A DNA stretch of 64,000 bases, from contig NZ_BONW01000025.1 in the NCBI RefSeq assembly GCF_016862915.1, forward strand, positions 62,001 through 126,000. The letters are read 5' to 3'. Source of the stretch: Plantactinospora endophytica (GTDB lineage: Bacteria; Actinomycetota; Actinomycetes; Mycobacteriales; Micromonosporaceae). Positions 16,638 through 25,577 of the stretch are shown here, one piece after another. Each line of letters opens with the position of its first letter. The first letter of the stretch is position 1. A program made the position numbers and the translations under genes. The notes under the pieces were generated by a model. The model made no database searches. It was given only the letters and a program-made list of their open reading frames with translations, and was not told the DNA's origin.

Positions 16638-17103
16638 GTACTCAACCTCCCAGAAAGCCGCGCCAGAGTGGCAATGGACTTATATCGGCCAGGACGCTAT
16701 TGCGAGGCACGCTTACGAGTCAATCTCGGACGGCCGAGGAGAGGGAAGCTTAGGCCACACTTAAAGGAAACCTATACCGGCGGGTAGCAGCGCCCCGGAC
16801 GCCGCCGGGCCGAGACGCCGAGAAGATCGGCTGGCCACGGCGGTTCGCAGCGACAACCACGACGGCAAACGACGCCAGCGACGGCAAACGACGGCAGCGA
16901 CGGCAGCGACGGCACCGACAGCGAACGGGCGACGACAGCGGCGACGAACCCGGTAGCAGTGAGGGCGGCGGCAGCAGTCGGGAAGTGGTCGCCGGTGATC
17001 CGAGGGCAGAGCCGGGTAGGGCCGGGCCGCAGGGTGTCGGTGGATGGGCCGGCCGAGCCGACCGTGTCGAGGTCGACACGGTCGGACTCGGAATGGTGGT
17101 CGG
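16638..17103. other. Intergenic region with short repeats
   Basis: About 466 bases between the DUF4142 start and the tRNA 3' end, no supported gene. Positions 16861-16916 contain 19-base units beginning GACGGCAAACGAC followed by two 9-base GACGGCA(G/C)C units. A relatively AT-rich patch at 16675-16785 likely carries the DUF4142 promoter. Open frames here on both strands are composed of the repeats and look spurious. Confidence 0.5.
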
Positions 17104-17175
17104 TGGGCGCGGCAGGTTTCGAACCTGCGACCCCTCGCTTGTAAGGCGAGTGCTCTCCCACTGAGCTACGCGCCC
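17104..17175 (-). tRNA. tRNA-Val, anticodon UAC
   Basis: Read on the minus strand it starts GGGCGCG at 17175, pairs with CGCGCCC at the 3' end (17105-17111), and has a D arm GCTCAGTGGGAGAGC and an anticodon stem-loop with CTTACAA (anticodon TAC). A canonical T arm with GGTTCGAAACC follows. The discriminator base is A and CCA is not encoded, as is usual in this group. All arms pair well. Confidence 0.97.
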
Positions 17176-17300
17176 GGAGCGCCTGTGCGGCGCATACCGG
17201 CGGCGGCAAGCTTACCCTGCCACCCCGGCCCCTGCTCCACCCGATTCACCGATCCGGGTGTCCGGGCAGCCGGCGACCCGGGTCGGCACCGGTGCCGCGA

Positions 17301-17765
17301 TCAGCTCAGCGCCTCGGTCAGGGCCTTGCGCCAGCCGGCCTGGTCGCGCGGTTCGCCGGGCCCGTTGCGCTCGGCGAAACGCACCGTACCGGCTTTGTCG
17401 ATCACAAAGGTGCCCCGGTCGGCGAACCCGGCGGTGTCGTTGAAGACGCCGTACGCCTGCGCCACCGCGCCGTGCGGCCAGAAGTCGGCAAGCATCGGGA
17501 ACTGGTAGCCCTCCCGGTCGGCCCACACCTTGTGCGCGTACACCGAGTCGACGCTGACCGTCAGCACCTGCACGTCGTCGTTCTGGTATTCGTCGAGGTT
17601 GTCCCGCACCTGCGCCAGCTCGCCCTGACAGGTGCCGGTGAACGCCAGCGGATAGAAGACGAGCAGCACGGCCCGCCGACCCCGCAGGTCGGCCAGGCGT
17701 ACGAGCTGGTTGTTCTGGTCCTTCAGCGTGAAGTCCGGCGCCTCGGCGCCGATGTCGATCGGCAT
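17301..17765 (-). CDS. ahpE: Peroxiredoxin AhpE
   Basis: A 154-residue one-cysteine peroxiredoxin that reduces hydroperoxides and peroxynitrite in the cytosol. The sequence is close to mycobacterial AhpE: APDFTLKDQNNQLV at residues 9-22, LLVFYPLAFTGTCQGEL with the peroxidatic Cys at residue 46, DFWPHGAVAQAYGVF and GTFVIDKAGTVRFAE. ATG 17765 is preceded by AGGAGGG at five bases, which makes the long N-terminal extension of the open frame untenable. It lies next to the tRNA and 148 bases downstream of DUF3052; the same neighbourhood of redox gene and DUF3052 occurs in other actinomycetes. Confidence 0.95.
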   Translation of the reverse strand: MPIDIGAEAPDFTLKDQNNQLVRLADLRGRRAVLLVFYPLAFTGTCQGELAQVRDNLDEYQNDDVQVLTVSVDSVYAHKVWADREGYQFPMLADFWPHGAVAQAYGVFNDTAGFADRGTFVIDKAGTVRFAERNGPGEPRDQAGWRKALTEALS

Positions 17766-17913
17766 GCGGTCCCTCCTGCTCGTGCGGCACCGCCCGGCTG
17801 ATCGGAGGATCGGCCGGTACGTCTGCTCCGGATGCCCGCCGCGAGCACCGTGCCGGGCGGGTCTCGCCACGAGTACCGTCCGGGGCGGGACGGCACCCGT
17901 GCCGCGGTCCGGG

Positions 17914-18351
17914 TTACTTCTTGCCCTTGGCGCCGCGACGGAGGACCAGTCGCGCACCGCTCCAGTCCTTGCCGGCGTTGACCGTCGAGGTCTGTTGCAG
18001 GCCGGCGGTGGGTGCCGACTCGCTGATCTCGCTCGGCTCGACGTGCCCGTCGCGCCCGGCCTTGGGCGTCAGCAGCCACACCACGCCGTTGTCGGCCAGC
18101 GGGCTGAGCGTCTCGACGAGCATCTCGAACAGGTCACCGTCGCCGTCCCGGTACCAGAGCAGCACCGCGTCCACGACCTCGTCGGTGTCCTCGTCTACCA
18201 GCTCTCCGCAGCGATCGGTCAGGGCGTCCCGGAGATCCTGGTCGACGTCGTCGTCGTAGCCCATCTCCATGACGACCATCCCCGGCTCGATGCCGAACCG
18301 GTCCGCCAGACTCCGTACGCCGTCGGCGGCCTGACCAGCGGTCGCGCTCAC
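17914..18351 (-). CDS. DUF3052 protein
   Basis: A 145-residue acidic protein with the family opening SATAGQAADGVRSLADRFGI, an acidic central segment (GYDDDVDQDLRDAL) and a basic Lys/Arg C-terminus (VLRRGAKGKK). DUF3052 is conserved across actinobacteria, usually next to aceE; the function is unknown. GTG 18351 is chosen because AGGAGG lies nine bases upstream and it gives the standard N-terminus; GTG 18357 is only three bases from that site. Here aceE lies 7 kb away on the other strand, so the usual adjacency has been broken by the E1-PhoD-MuiA-YjbQ block. Confidence 0.88.
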   Translation of the reverse strand: MSATAGQAADGVRSLADRFGIEPGMVVMEMGYDDDVDQDLRDALTDRCGELVDEDTDEVVDAVLLWYRDGDGDLFEMLVETLSPLADNGVVWLLTPKAGRDGHVEPSEISESAPTAGLQQTSTVNAGKDWSGARLVLRRGAKGKK

Positions 18352-18462
18352 TGTCACGTGCCTCCTCATCTCCACTGCCAGCGGCATCCGTGCGACGCCG
18401 ATGACGCAAAGTCCACACAGTTGTCCCGTCGCGCGCAAGTGGCGCACCGAGTCGAAGGGAAT

Positions 18463-20946
18463 TTACCGTGCCAGCAGCGTTCGGGCACCCTGGGTAATGG
18501 CCTCTTCGGAGACCAGTACGTGACGGGCAGCCGGACCCAACGGGACAAAGGTATCGATAGAAGCTACCCTACGGGCAGAACCGACAAAACCGGCATCAAC
18601 CAGCGCCGCCACCACACCCTCGCCGACCCCGCCCGACCGGCGCGTCTCGTCCACGACCAGCACCCGGCCGGTCGCCTGGGCCTCCCGGATGATGTCCGCG
18701 ACCGGCAGCGGGGCCAGCCAGCGCAGGTCCAGCACCCGGGTACCGACGTCCTCCTCGGCCAGCTTCGCGGCGGCCCGCAGCGACATCCGCACCCCGTTAC
18801 CGAACGTGATGATCGTGACGTCCTCCGCCGAACCGATGCCGTACACCCGGCCCCGGCCGATCGGCACGTGGCTGGCCGTCCAGCCGCCCGGCCCGAGGTA
18901 GGGGGCCAGCCACTCGCCGTCGCCATCGGCGTGCAGGTCCCGGGTGTGGTAGAGCGCGATCGGCTCCAGGAACACGCAGACGCTGCCGTCCACCGCCGCA
19001 CTCGCCAGGCACGAGCGCAGCATCGGCGCGGCGTCGTCGGCCCGCGCCGGCACCGCGAGCACCAGACCCGGGACGTCCCGGAGTACGGCCAGCGAGTTGT
19101 CGTTGTGGAAGTGCCCGCCGAACCCCTCCTGGTACGCCAGCCCGGCGATCCGGGCCACCATCGGGTTGCGGTACGCGCCCCGGGAGAAGTACTGCATCGT
19201 CGCCGCTTCGCCCCGGAGCTGGTCCTCGGCGTTGTGCAGGTACGCGAGGTACTGGATCTCGGGTACCGGCAGCATCCCGCTCAGCCCGGCGCCGAGCCCG
19301 AGCCCGAGGATCGAGGTCTCGTCCAGCAGTGTGTCGAAGACCCGGGAGGGGCCGAACCGGTCCCGCAGCCCCTTGGTGACCCCGTACACCCCGCCCTTGG
19401 CCGCCACGTCCTCGCCGAAGACGGTCATGCCCGGATAGTCGAGCAGCCCGTCGGCGAGCGCCGCGTTGATGGTCTGGGCCAGGGTGAGCGGGCCGGTCTG
19501 CTCGGGCAGCTTGCCGTCGAAGGCGGCGCTGCGGGCGGCGGCGGCCGGCCCGGCTGCCCGGCCGGCGGCGTCGGTGACCGCCCGGGCGACCCGTACCGGA
19601 CGCCTCGGCGCCAGCGGTGCCACCACGTCCGCCGCGCTCTCCAGCTTGCGTTCGCCGAGCACCTCCTCGGCGACCTTGCGTACCTGCCAGCCGATCTCGT
19701 CGTAGCGGGCGATCAACTCCTCCGGGGTGGCCAGACCGGCCTCGGCGAGCAGCCGGGCGGTGGCCACCACCGGGTCCCGGTCGACGTCCCGGGCGATCTC
19801 GGCGGCGGTCCGGTAGCCGATCTCGGCGTCCGCCCCGGCGTGCCCCATCAGCCGCACCGTCGACAGGTGCAGTACGGCGGGCCGCCGGTGCCGGCGCACC
19901 CAGGCCGCCGCCTCGGCCGCCACGTCGTACGCCTCGACCAGGTCGCAGCCGTCCGCCGAGAAGTACCGGATTCCCGGCTTGGCCCGCAGCGTCTGCGCCA
20001 CCCAGCCGTCCGGCGACTTCACGCTGATGCCGAGCCCGTTGTCCTCGCAGACGAAGAGCACCGGGATGCGCAGTCCGGTGTGGTCGCACCAGCCGGCGGT
20101 GTTGAACGCGGCGGCGGCGGTGGCGTGGTTCACCGACGCGTCGCCGAACGAGCAGACCACGATGGCGTCGCTCGGCCAGGGCGCCTCGGCCTCGCCGCGC
20201 TGCCGCGCCACGCCGCCGGCCGCCCGCCGGCCGGTGCTCCGGCCCCGGCCGTCGCCGAGTCGGCGCAGCCGTTCGATGGCGAAGCCGATCCCGACCGCAC
20301 GGGGCAGGTGCGAGGCGATGGTCGAGGTGGTCGGTACGACGGCGACGGCGGCGTTGCCGAAGACCTTGTGCCGGCCTCCGGCGATCGGCTCGTCGGCGGA
20401 GGCCACCACCCCGCGCAGCACGTCCCGGGCGGCGCCGATCACCGCCTCCGGCGCACCGGCCTCGTCGGAGTCGTCGTCGCCCCGGCGGTCGCCGGAACCG
20501 CCGTTGCCGTCCGCCCGCATCGCCTCGGCCACCCGCTCGGTGACCCCGACCCGGTGCGCCGGGTTCTCGGCCTGCTCGGCCCGGGCGGCCGTACCCTCGG
20601 CCTGCGCCTGGGCGACCCGGGCACAGTAGAACGCGCCGGACCGGTAGTGCAGCAGGGCCGGGTCGGTCGACCGGACGGCGAGCGCCAGTGCGGCGTTGCC
20701 CTCGTGCCCGGACGAGCCGATGGTGTAGAAGCCCTCGCCGAAGCTGCGCAGCCAGCGGGCCGCGAGATCCAGATGCCGGCTGACCAGTTGGGCGTCGAAC
20801 AACTCCAGGGCCGTCCGGCCGTCGAGCGTGCCGCCGTCCCGGACCGGCTCGTCGGCCGTGCGCCCGGACGCCGACACCTCGATGGCGCCGACCGCCTCCC
20901 GGAACCGTTCGTCGAGATCTTGGGGGGTGGTCACGTCCGACAGCAT
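18463..20946 (-). CDS. Fused 2-oxoacid dehydrogenase E1 alpha-beta (thiamine diphosphate enzyme)
   Basis: An ~827-residue protein that joins E1 alpha and beta. The N-terminal half is E1 alpha: a YRSGAFYCARVAQAQ region, then the thiamine-diphosphate motif SFGDASVNHATAAAAF leading to VCEDNGLGIS. The C-terminal ~340 residues are E1 beta (LAQTINAALADGLLDYP, VFGEDVAAKGGVYGVT, then the transketolase C-terminal domain RVLDLRWLAPLPV). It would decarboxylate a branched-chain or other 2-oxoacid. A glycine, aspartate and arginine-rich insert near residues 140-170 and another near 235-265 (GDGRGRSTGRRAAG) interrupt the alpha half. No E2 or E3 gene is adjacent, so the partner complex is elsewhere. ATG 20946 lacks a strong ribosome binding site and GTG 20934 is possible. 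Confidence 0.88.
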   Translation of the reverse strand: MLSDVTTPQDLDERFREAVGAIEVSASGRTADEPVRDGGTLDGRTALELFDAQLVSRHLDLAARWLRSFGEGFYTIGSSGHEGNAALALAVRSTDPALLHYRSGAFYCARVAQAQAEGTAARAEQAENPAHRVGVTERVAEAMRADGNGGSGDRRGDDDSDEAGAPEAVIGAARDVLRGVVASADEPIAGGRHKVFGNAAVAVVPTTSTIASHLPRAVGIGFAIERLRRLGDGRGRSTGRRAAGGVARQRGEAEAPWPSDAIVVCSFGDASVNHATAAAAFNTAGWCDHTGLRIPVLFVCEDNGLGISVKSPDGWVAQTLRAKPGIRYFSADGCDLVEAYDVAAEAAAWVRRHRRPAVLHLSTVRLMGHAGADAEIGYRTAAEIARDVDRDPVVATARLLAEAGLATPEELIARYDEIGWQVRKVAEEVLGERKLESAADVVAPLAPRRPVRVARAVTDAAGRAAGPAAAARSAAFDGKLPEQTGPLTLAQTINAALADGLLDYPGMTVFGEDVAAKGGVYGVTKGLRDRFGPSRVFDTLLDETSILGLGLGAGLSGMLPVPEIQYLAYLHNAEDQLRGEAATMQYFSRGAYRNPMVARIAGLAYQEGFGGHFHNDNSLAVLRDVPGLVLAVPARADDAAPMLRSCLASAAVDGSVCVFLEPIALYHTRDLHADGDGEWLAPYLGPGGWTASHVPIGRGRVYGIGSAEDVTIITFGNGVRMSLRAAAKLAEEDVGTRVLDLRWLAPLPVADIIREAQATGRVLVVDETRRSGGVGEGVVAALVDAGFVGSARRVASIDTFVPLGPAARHVLVSEEAITQGARTLLAR

Positions 20947-21176
20947 TACCGACGCCGGCCACCCCTGACCACTCAGACACGTCACAACCGGGCACCCTGC
21001 TGGTCACCCTCGGGCACCTGAGCGGGCAACCGGCGGGGACGTCGCGGTCCGAACCGGGCAAGCCGGCCCCTTCCCTTCACTTCTTGTTCGACGGGTCGTT
21101 ATCGGGACGATCGGCCCGAGGAACCGGTGGTCGCGAGGCTGCTCGGAGCCTGTCCACCGGATCTTGGGAGATCTCG

Positions 21177-22832
21177 ATGGCAATGTCCCGCCGTACCCTT
21201 CTGCTCACCGGCGCCGCGGTCGGAGCCGCCGGCGCGGTGACCGGCCTGCCCAGCCCGGCAGCCGCCGCCCGTCCGCTCACCGCCGACCCGTTCACCCTCG
21301 GCGTCGCCTCCGGCGACCCGGACTCCGACGGCTTCGTGCTCTGGACCCGGCTCGCGCCGACCCCGCTCGCCGAGGACGGCCTGGGCGGCATGCCGAACCG
21401 GGCCGTGCCGGTGCGCTGGGAACTCGCCGCCGACGAGCGGTTCCGGCACGTGGTACGCCGGGGCACGGCGGTGGCCCGCCCGCAGTCCGGGCACTCGGTG
21501 CACGTCGAACTGAACGGCCTCCAGCCCGGACGCGAGTACTTCTACCGGTTCCACGCCGAGCGGCACACCTCGCCGGTCGGCCGGACCCGCACCGCCCCGG
21601 CGCCCTGGGCGCTCGGCGGCGCCGCCCTGACGATGGCCTTCGCCTCCTGCTCGCAGTTCGAGCACGGCTACTTCACCGCCTACCGGCGCCTCGCCGAGGA
21701 GGAGCCGGACCTGGTCCTGCACCTCGGCGACTACCAGTACGAGTACACGAAGGACTCGTACAACATCCCGGGCGGGAACCCGCGCGACCACGAGGGGCCG
21801 GAGACGGTCACGCTGGCGAACTACCGGCAGCGGCACGCGCAGTACAAGTCCGACCCGGACCTGCGGGCCGCGCACCAGGTGGCGCCCTGGGTGGTGGTCT
21901 GGGACGACCACGAGCTGGACAACAACTGGGCCGACGAGGTCTACGAGCGGCCGGAGATCCCGCAGCCGGACTTCCTGGCCCGCCGGGCGGCGGCGTTCCA
22001 GGCGTACTACGAGAACATGCCGCTGCGCCGCACCTCGATCCCGAACGGCATCGACATGCAGCTCTACCGCCGGCTCCGCTGGGGGCGGCTGATCAACTTC
22101 CACATGCTCGACACCCGGCAGTACCGGGACGACCAGGCCTGCGGCGACGGTACGAAGAACTGCCCGGCAGCAGCCGACCCGGCCCGCTCGATCACCGGTG
22201 CGGAGCAGGAGCGCTGGCTGATCGACGGCTTCCGCCGCTCCGACGCCCGCTGGGACGTCCTCGGCCAGCAGGTCTTCTTCGGCCAGCGGGACACCGACGC
22301 CGGCCCGGCCAAGTTCACCTCGATGGACAGTTGGGACGGGTACGTCGGCTCCCGGGACCGGATCACCCGGGGCTGGGTGGAGGCGAAGGTCCGGAACACC
22401 GTCGTGCTCACCGGTGACGTGCACGCGCACTGGGCCACCGATCTGAAGCTCGACTACGACGACCCGACCTCCCGGACCGTCGGCAGCGAGCTGGTCTGCT
22501 CGTCGATCACCTCGGGCGGCAACGGCGCCGACTCGGTCACCGGCAGCCACCCGTACTTCCCGCACAACCCGCACCTGAAGTTCCACAACAACCAGCGCGG
22601 CTACGTGCTGACCCGGTTCACCGAGCGGGAGCTGCGGGCCGACTTCAAGGTGCTGCCGCACGTCACCACGCCGGGCGCGGAGGCGTACACCCGGGCGTCG
22701 TTCGTGGTCGAGGACCGGGTGCCGGGGCTGCGGCAGACGTACGACCGGCCGGTGGATCCGGCCACCGCCACCGCCCGCTCCACCGTGGACCTCGCGGCCG
22801 AGACCATGGCCCGGGAGAACACCCGGCCCTGA
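21177..22832 (+). CDS. phoD: Alkaline phosphatase D (PhoD), Tat-exported
   Basis: A 551-residue phosphomonoesterase/phosphodiesterase of the PhoD family. The N-terminus carries a twin-arginine signal (MSRRTLLLTGAAVGAAGAV, cleavage near AAAARP). PhoD N-terminal domain: PFTLGVASGDPDSDGFVLWTRL. The metallophosphatase core includes FASCSQFEHGYF, HLGDYQYEY, VVWDDHELDNNW and VVLTGDVHAHW, which supply the Fe/Ca-binding Asp, Asn, Cys and His ligands. ATG 21177 follows GGGAG with six-base spacing. It is probably phosphate-starvation induced, as in relatives, although I do not see a clear PHO box in the 230-base upstream gap. It converges with the MuiA-like gene across two hairpins. Confidence 0.95.
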   Translation: MAMSRRTLLLTGAAVGAAGAVTGLPSPAAAARPLTADPFTLGVASGDPDSDGFVLWTRLAPTPLAEDGLGGMPNRAVPVRWELAADERFRHVVRRGTAVARPQSGHSVHVELNGLQPGREYFYRFHAERHTSPVGRTRTAPAPWALGGAALTMAFASCSQFEHGYFTAYRRLAEEEPDLVLHLGDYQYEYTKDSYNIPGGNPRDHEGPETVTLANYRQRHAQYKSDPDLRAAHQVAPWVVVWDDHELDNNWADEVYERPEIPQPDFLARRAAAFQAYYENMPLRRTSIPNGIDMQLYRRLRWGRLINFHMLDTRQYRDDQACGDGTKNCPAAADPARSITGAEQERWLIDGFRRSDARWDVLGQQVFFGQRDTDAGPAKFTSMDSWDGYVGSRDRITRGWVEAKVRNTVVLTGDVHAHWATDLKLDYDDPTSRTVGSELVCSSITSGGNGADSVTGSHPYFPHNPHLKFHNNQRGYVLTRFTERELRADFKVLPHVTTPGAEAYTRASFVVEDRVPGLRQTYDRPVDPATATARSTVDLAAETMARENTRP

Positions 22833-22847
22833 GGCCGCGTACCGCAT

Positions 22848-22913
22848 CGACCCGGTGGTCCCGCCGGGTCGACCCGGTTCCTGGCCGGCCCGGTTCGGGT
22901 CCGGGCCGGCCAG
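22848..22913. terminator. Two consecutive hairpins between convergent genes
   Basis: The first has arms CGACCCGG (22848-22855) and CCGGGTCG (22864-22871). The second has 13-bp perfect arms starting CTGGCCGG at 22881-22893 and 22901-22913 with a 7-base loop. No T-tract follows, as is usual in high-GC actinomycetes. Likely a bidirectional terminator for phoD and the MuiA-like gene. Confidence 0.7.
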
Positions 22914-22944
22914 GGCCGTCCACCGCTCGCCGGAAGCTCGGGCG

Positions 22945-24699
22945 CTACTCGCGCCAGCCGAGCAGTTCGATCCCCTTGGCCAGCTCCACCCGGAGCCCGG
23001 TGACGATCTCCCGGGAGCCGCCCGGCGGCAACTCCAGCCGCCAGATCAGCTCGCCGAGCGCGGCCCGCTCGTCCGGCGGCGGGTCCAGCCGCAGCTCCCG
23101 TACCGTGATGCCGTCGCTCTGCGAGACCGGAAGCTGGTCGCGCACGGTCAGCCGGGCCGGCCGGGGCGTGTGGTTGGCCAGGGTGATCCGGTACTCGACC
23201 TCGCGGCGCCGGGTCGAGCCCAGGGTCGCCTTCGTGTCGCTGCGCCGGACCAGTTCCCGCTTCACCCGGATCCGGTCGTCGAGTCCGAGCGCCACCTCCA
23301 CCTCCTCGCCCGGCGCCCAGGTCGGCAGGGTCGTACCGCCGACGAAGTCGCTGTCGTGGAAGACCGACGCCGGGCCGGGCAGCAGGGTGTGTGCGGAGCC
23401 GTTGACCACGGTGGCCCTCAGGTGCACCCCGGAGGCCCGGACCGGCGCGGTGACGTGGTCGAGCGTCGCCGCCAGCTCCAGTACGGCGACGACGGCCCGG
23501 TGCGCGCCCCCGTCCGCCGGTACGGCCACCGCGCGGGCCGGCCGGTAGGTGGCGGCCTGTGCCCCCTGGGTCAGGGTGGCGCCCGACTGTGCCACCGGCG
23601 GCGGCGGGAGCGCGGACGGTTGTGCCAAGCCGACGGCGGCCGGTGGAAGTGGCCCGCCCGTAGGTGCCGGTGCGCTCGCCGCCCGCATCCGGGCCGGTCC
23701 ACCGCCCCGGGTGACCTCCCGCTCCGTCCAGACCACCGGTTCCGCCTGGCGCAGGTACCACGGGTCCAGCTCGGGCAGCTCGGTCCCGGTCGCCGGGCGG
23801 GCCGTGGAGAGCAGCAGCTCGCACTCCGGCCAGTCCTCGCCGGTCCGCTGGCTGACCAGCCCGAACCAGGTGAGTGTGAGGGTCTCGTCGACCAGCCGGA
23901 GGTCGTACGAGGAGGTCCAGCCCGCCCCCTCCACCACGTACGACAGTTCGAGCTGGACCGCCGCGCCCCCGCTCTCCCCCGGCTCGGGCCGGTCCACGGC
24001 GGACCCCGCCGCCGGATCGCCCGACTCGGCCGGGAGCGCCGGCCCGGTAGACCCGGTCGACCCGGTCGGAAGCGCCGGCTCGGTCGGCTCGTCGCGGAGC
24101 GCGGGCTCGGTCGGCTCGATCCGGAGCGTCACCTCGGCGACGAGCCGGTCCGGAAAGCGCCGGCCGGACAGTGCCGCGATCTCCCGGTCGACTGCCGCCA
24201 GCCGCTCCCGGGTCTCCTCCTGGCGGCGGCCCAGCTCCCGCCGCCGGGCCTGGCTCGCGGTGGTCTGCTCGGCCACCGAGTCGGCGAACCCGGCGACGTC
24301 GCCCGGGGTGGCCTCGCCGGCCGCGAGTGCCTGGGCGTAGCTGTCGCCGGCCCGCTGGGTGAGCAGCCCCAGGAAGTCGGCGCGCTGCCCCTCGACCGCC
24401 TCGGCGTCGGCCAGCTCGGCCAGCTCGGCGGCCAGCCCGCGCCGCCGCTCCGCCAGTTCGGCGGCGGCCCCCTCGGTGACCCGGGGCAGCACCTCGGTCG
24501 CCACGTCCACCCCGAGTACGGTCGCCGGGCCGCGCCCGCCGACCCGCAGCGAGTCGCGGAGCAGGCCGAGCGGTAGCGGTCCGATTCGGACCCGATGCTC
24601 GCCGGGTGGCAGGCGGAGATCGGTCCGGCGGGTCACCCTGGCCCGGTCCGGATAGACCGTGACGGCGGCGATCGGCGCGTCGATTCGGGAAGGGGTCAT
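22945..24699 (-). CDS. MuiA-like protein (DUF4139/DUF4140)
   Basis: A 584-residue protein of the mucoidy-inhibitor family. It has an N-terminal beta domain (IAAVTVYPDRARVTRRTDL at residues 9-27 and LPLGLLRDSLRV), a coiled coil at about 75-185 (RRRELGRRQEETRERLAAVDRE), then the C-terminal DUF4139 beta-rich domain at about 235-580 (LELSYVVEGAGWTSSYDLRL ... RREVEYRITLANHTPRPARL). A low-complexity proline linker falls near 325-355. No signal peptide is evident, so it is probably cytosolic. The function in actinomycetes is unknown. Start ATG 24699. A separate hydrophobic Glu/Pro-rich tract (EPTEPALRDEPTEPAL) interrupts the domain near residue 195. Confidence 0.85.
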   Translation of the reverse strand: MTPSRIDAPIAAVTVYPDRARVTRRTDLRLPPGEHRVRIGPLPLGLLRDSLRVGGRGPATVLGVDVATEVLPRVTEGAAAELAERRRGLAAELAELADAEAVEGQRADFLGLLTQRAGDSYAQALAAGEATPGDVAGFADSVAEQTTASQARRRELGRRQEETRERLAAVDREIAALSGRRFPDRLVAEVTLRIEPTEPALRDEPTEPALPTGSTGSTGPALPAESGDPAAGSAVDRPEPGESGGAAVQLELSYVVEGAGWTSSYDLRLVDETLTLTWFGLVSQRTGEDWPECELLLSTARPATGTELPELDPWYLRQAEPVVWTEREVTRGGGPARMRAASAPAPTGGPLPPAAVGLAQPSALPPPPVAQSGATLTQGAQAATYRPARAVAVPADGGAHRAVVAVLELAATLDHVTAPVRASGVHLRATVVNGSAHTLLPGPASVFHDSDFVGGTTLPTWAPGEEVEVALGLDDRIRVKRELVRRSDTKATLGSTRRREVEYRITLANHTPRPARLTVRDQLPVSQSDGITVRELRLDPPPDERAALGELIWRLELPPGGSREIVTGLRVELAKGIELLGWRE

Positions 24700-24758
24700 C
24701 GCGCGAGGCTACCGATCCGGCGCCAGTCCGGACGCCGGGAACGCGAGCCTGCCGGGAG

Positions 24759-24850
24759 GTCAGCGCTTGCCGCCCCGAGAACGGGCATCAACCGGCAGCG
24801 TCAGCGCTTGCCGGCCCGAGAACGAGCATCAACCGGGAGCGTCAGCGCTT
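24759..24850. repeat. 41-bp tandem repeat
   Basis: GTCAGCGCTTG begins units at 24759, 24800 and 24841, exact period 41. The first two are nearly identical and the third breaks off after about 16 bases, just before the yjbQ-like stop. Non-coding, in the gap between two leftward genes. Origin looks like slippage or unequal exchange. Confidence 0.85.
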
Positions 24851-24868
24851 GTCGGCCGGGTAGGAGGG

Positions 24869-25273
24869 TCAGCCGGGCAGGAAGGAGAACCGGACCTGGC
24901 GGGTCGGGTTGTCGCCGTTCGGGTCGACCAGGCAGATCGACTGCCAGGTACCGAGTGCGAGCCGGCCGGCCAACACCGGCAGGGTCGCGTACGGCGGCAG
25001 GAAGGCGGGGAGCACGTGGTCCCGCCCGTGTCCTGGTGAACCGTGCCGGTGCCGCCAGCGGTCGTCGGTCGGCAGCAGCTCGTCGAGCGCGGTCAACAGG
25101 TCGTCGTCCGAACCGGCGCCGGTCTCGATGATCGCCAGTCCGGCGGTGGCGTGCGGCACGAAAACGTGCAGCAGCCCGTCGCCCCGGCCGGAGAGGAACT
25201 GCTCGGCCTCCCGGGTGATGTCCCGGACCACGGGCCGGGAACCGGTCCGGATCGTGATCACCTCGCTCTGCAT
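24869..25273 (-). CDS. YjbQ/UPF0047 family protein
   Basis: A 134-residue single-domain protein: HVFVPHATAGLAIIETGAGSDDDLL at residues 36-60 (conserved His and Glu), then DDRWRHRHGSPGHGRDHVLPAFL and LGTWQSICLVD. This is the UPF0047 fold; members such as YjbQ were reported to have weak thiamine phosphate synthase activity, but the biological role is open. ATG 25273 gives the standard family N-terminus, and the 37-codon extension of the open frame is arginine-rich and unlikely. It is divergent from aceE. Confidence 0.9.
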   Translation of the reverse strand: MQSEVITIRTGSRPVVRDITREAEQFLSGRGDGLLHVFVPHATAGLAIIETGAGSDDDLLTALDELLPTDDRWRHRHGSPGHGRDHVLPAFLPPYATLPVLAGRLALGTWQSICLVDPNGDNPTRQVRFSFLPG

Positions 25274-25577
25274 GCGGCAAGTCTGCCGCAGCACGGTCCG
25301 GCCGCGCAGCCGGCCGCGCCGTACCCGGCGGCGCCGTCCCGGATCTTCCGGCGTCCGCCGGACCGCTCGGCGGGCCGGGACCACGGGCGGGGATCTTGGA
25401 TCGCCGGTTCTGTCCCGGGCCGGGAGGTCTGCGTCGGGAAACGACTTGTTGCCGGAAAGTTACCGCCTGGTACCTGTGTCGAGCGTCGCGTATGCGGCGT
25501 CTAGACGTGACGGAGCTAGGCATGAGGGGGCAGGATGGCGCTAGAGACCTATCCCACACACAACCTAGGGAACGCCT
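25274..25577 (+). promoter_or_regulatory. Promoter region of aceE with a short perfect palindrome
   Basis: About 300 bases between divergent yjbQ-like and aceE genes. At 25498-25507 is CGTCTAGACG, a perfect 10-bp palindrome 70 bases before the aceE GTG and a possible operator. The segment 25530-25575 (GGCGCTAGAGACCTATCC) may hold a -10 element. No gene or RNA identified. Confidence 0.35.

Noticed and set aside
16750-17209. Minus-strand frames over the intergenic repeats and the tRNA
   Set aside because: Built from the GACGGCA repeats and the tRNA gene itself; not coding.
17710-21021. 1103-codon open frame on the plus strand
   Set aside because: Antisense to ahpE, DUF3052 and the fused E1. 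Composition (repeated Arg, Gly, Pro, His) is that of a shadow frame in GC-rich coding DNA, and it has no ribosome binding site.
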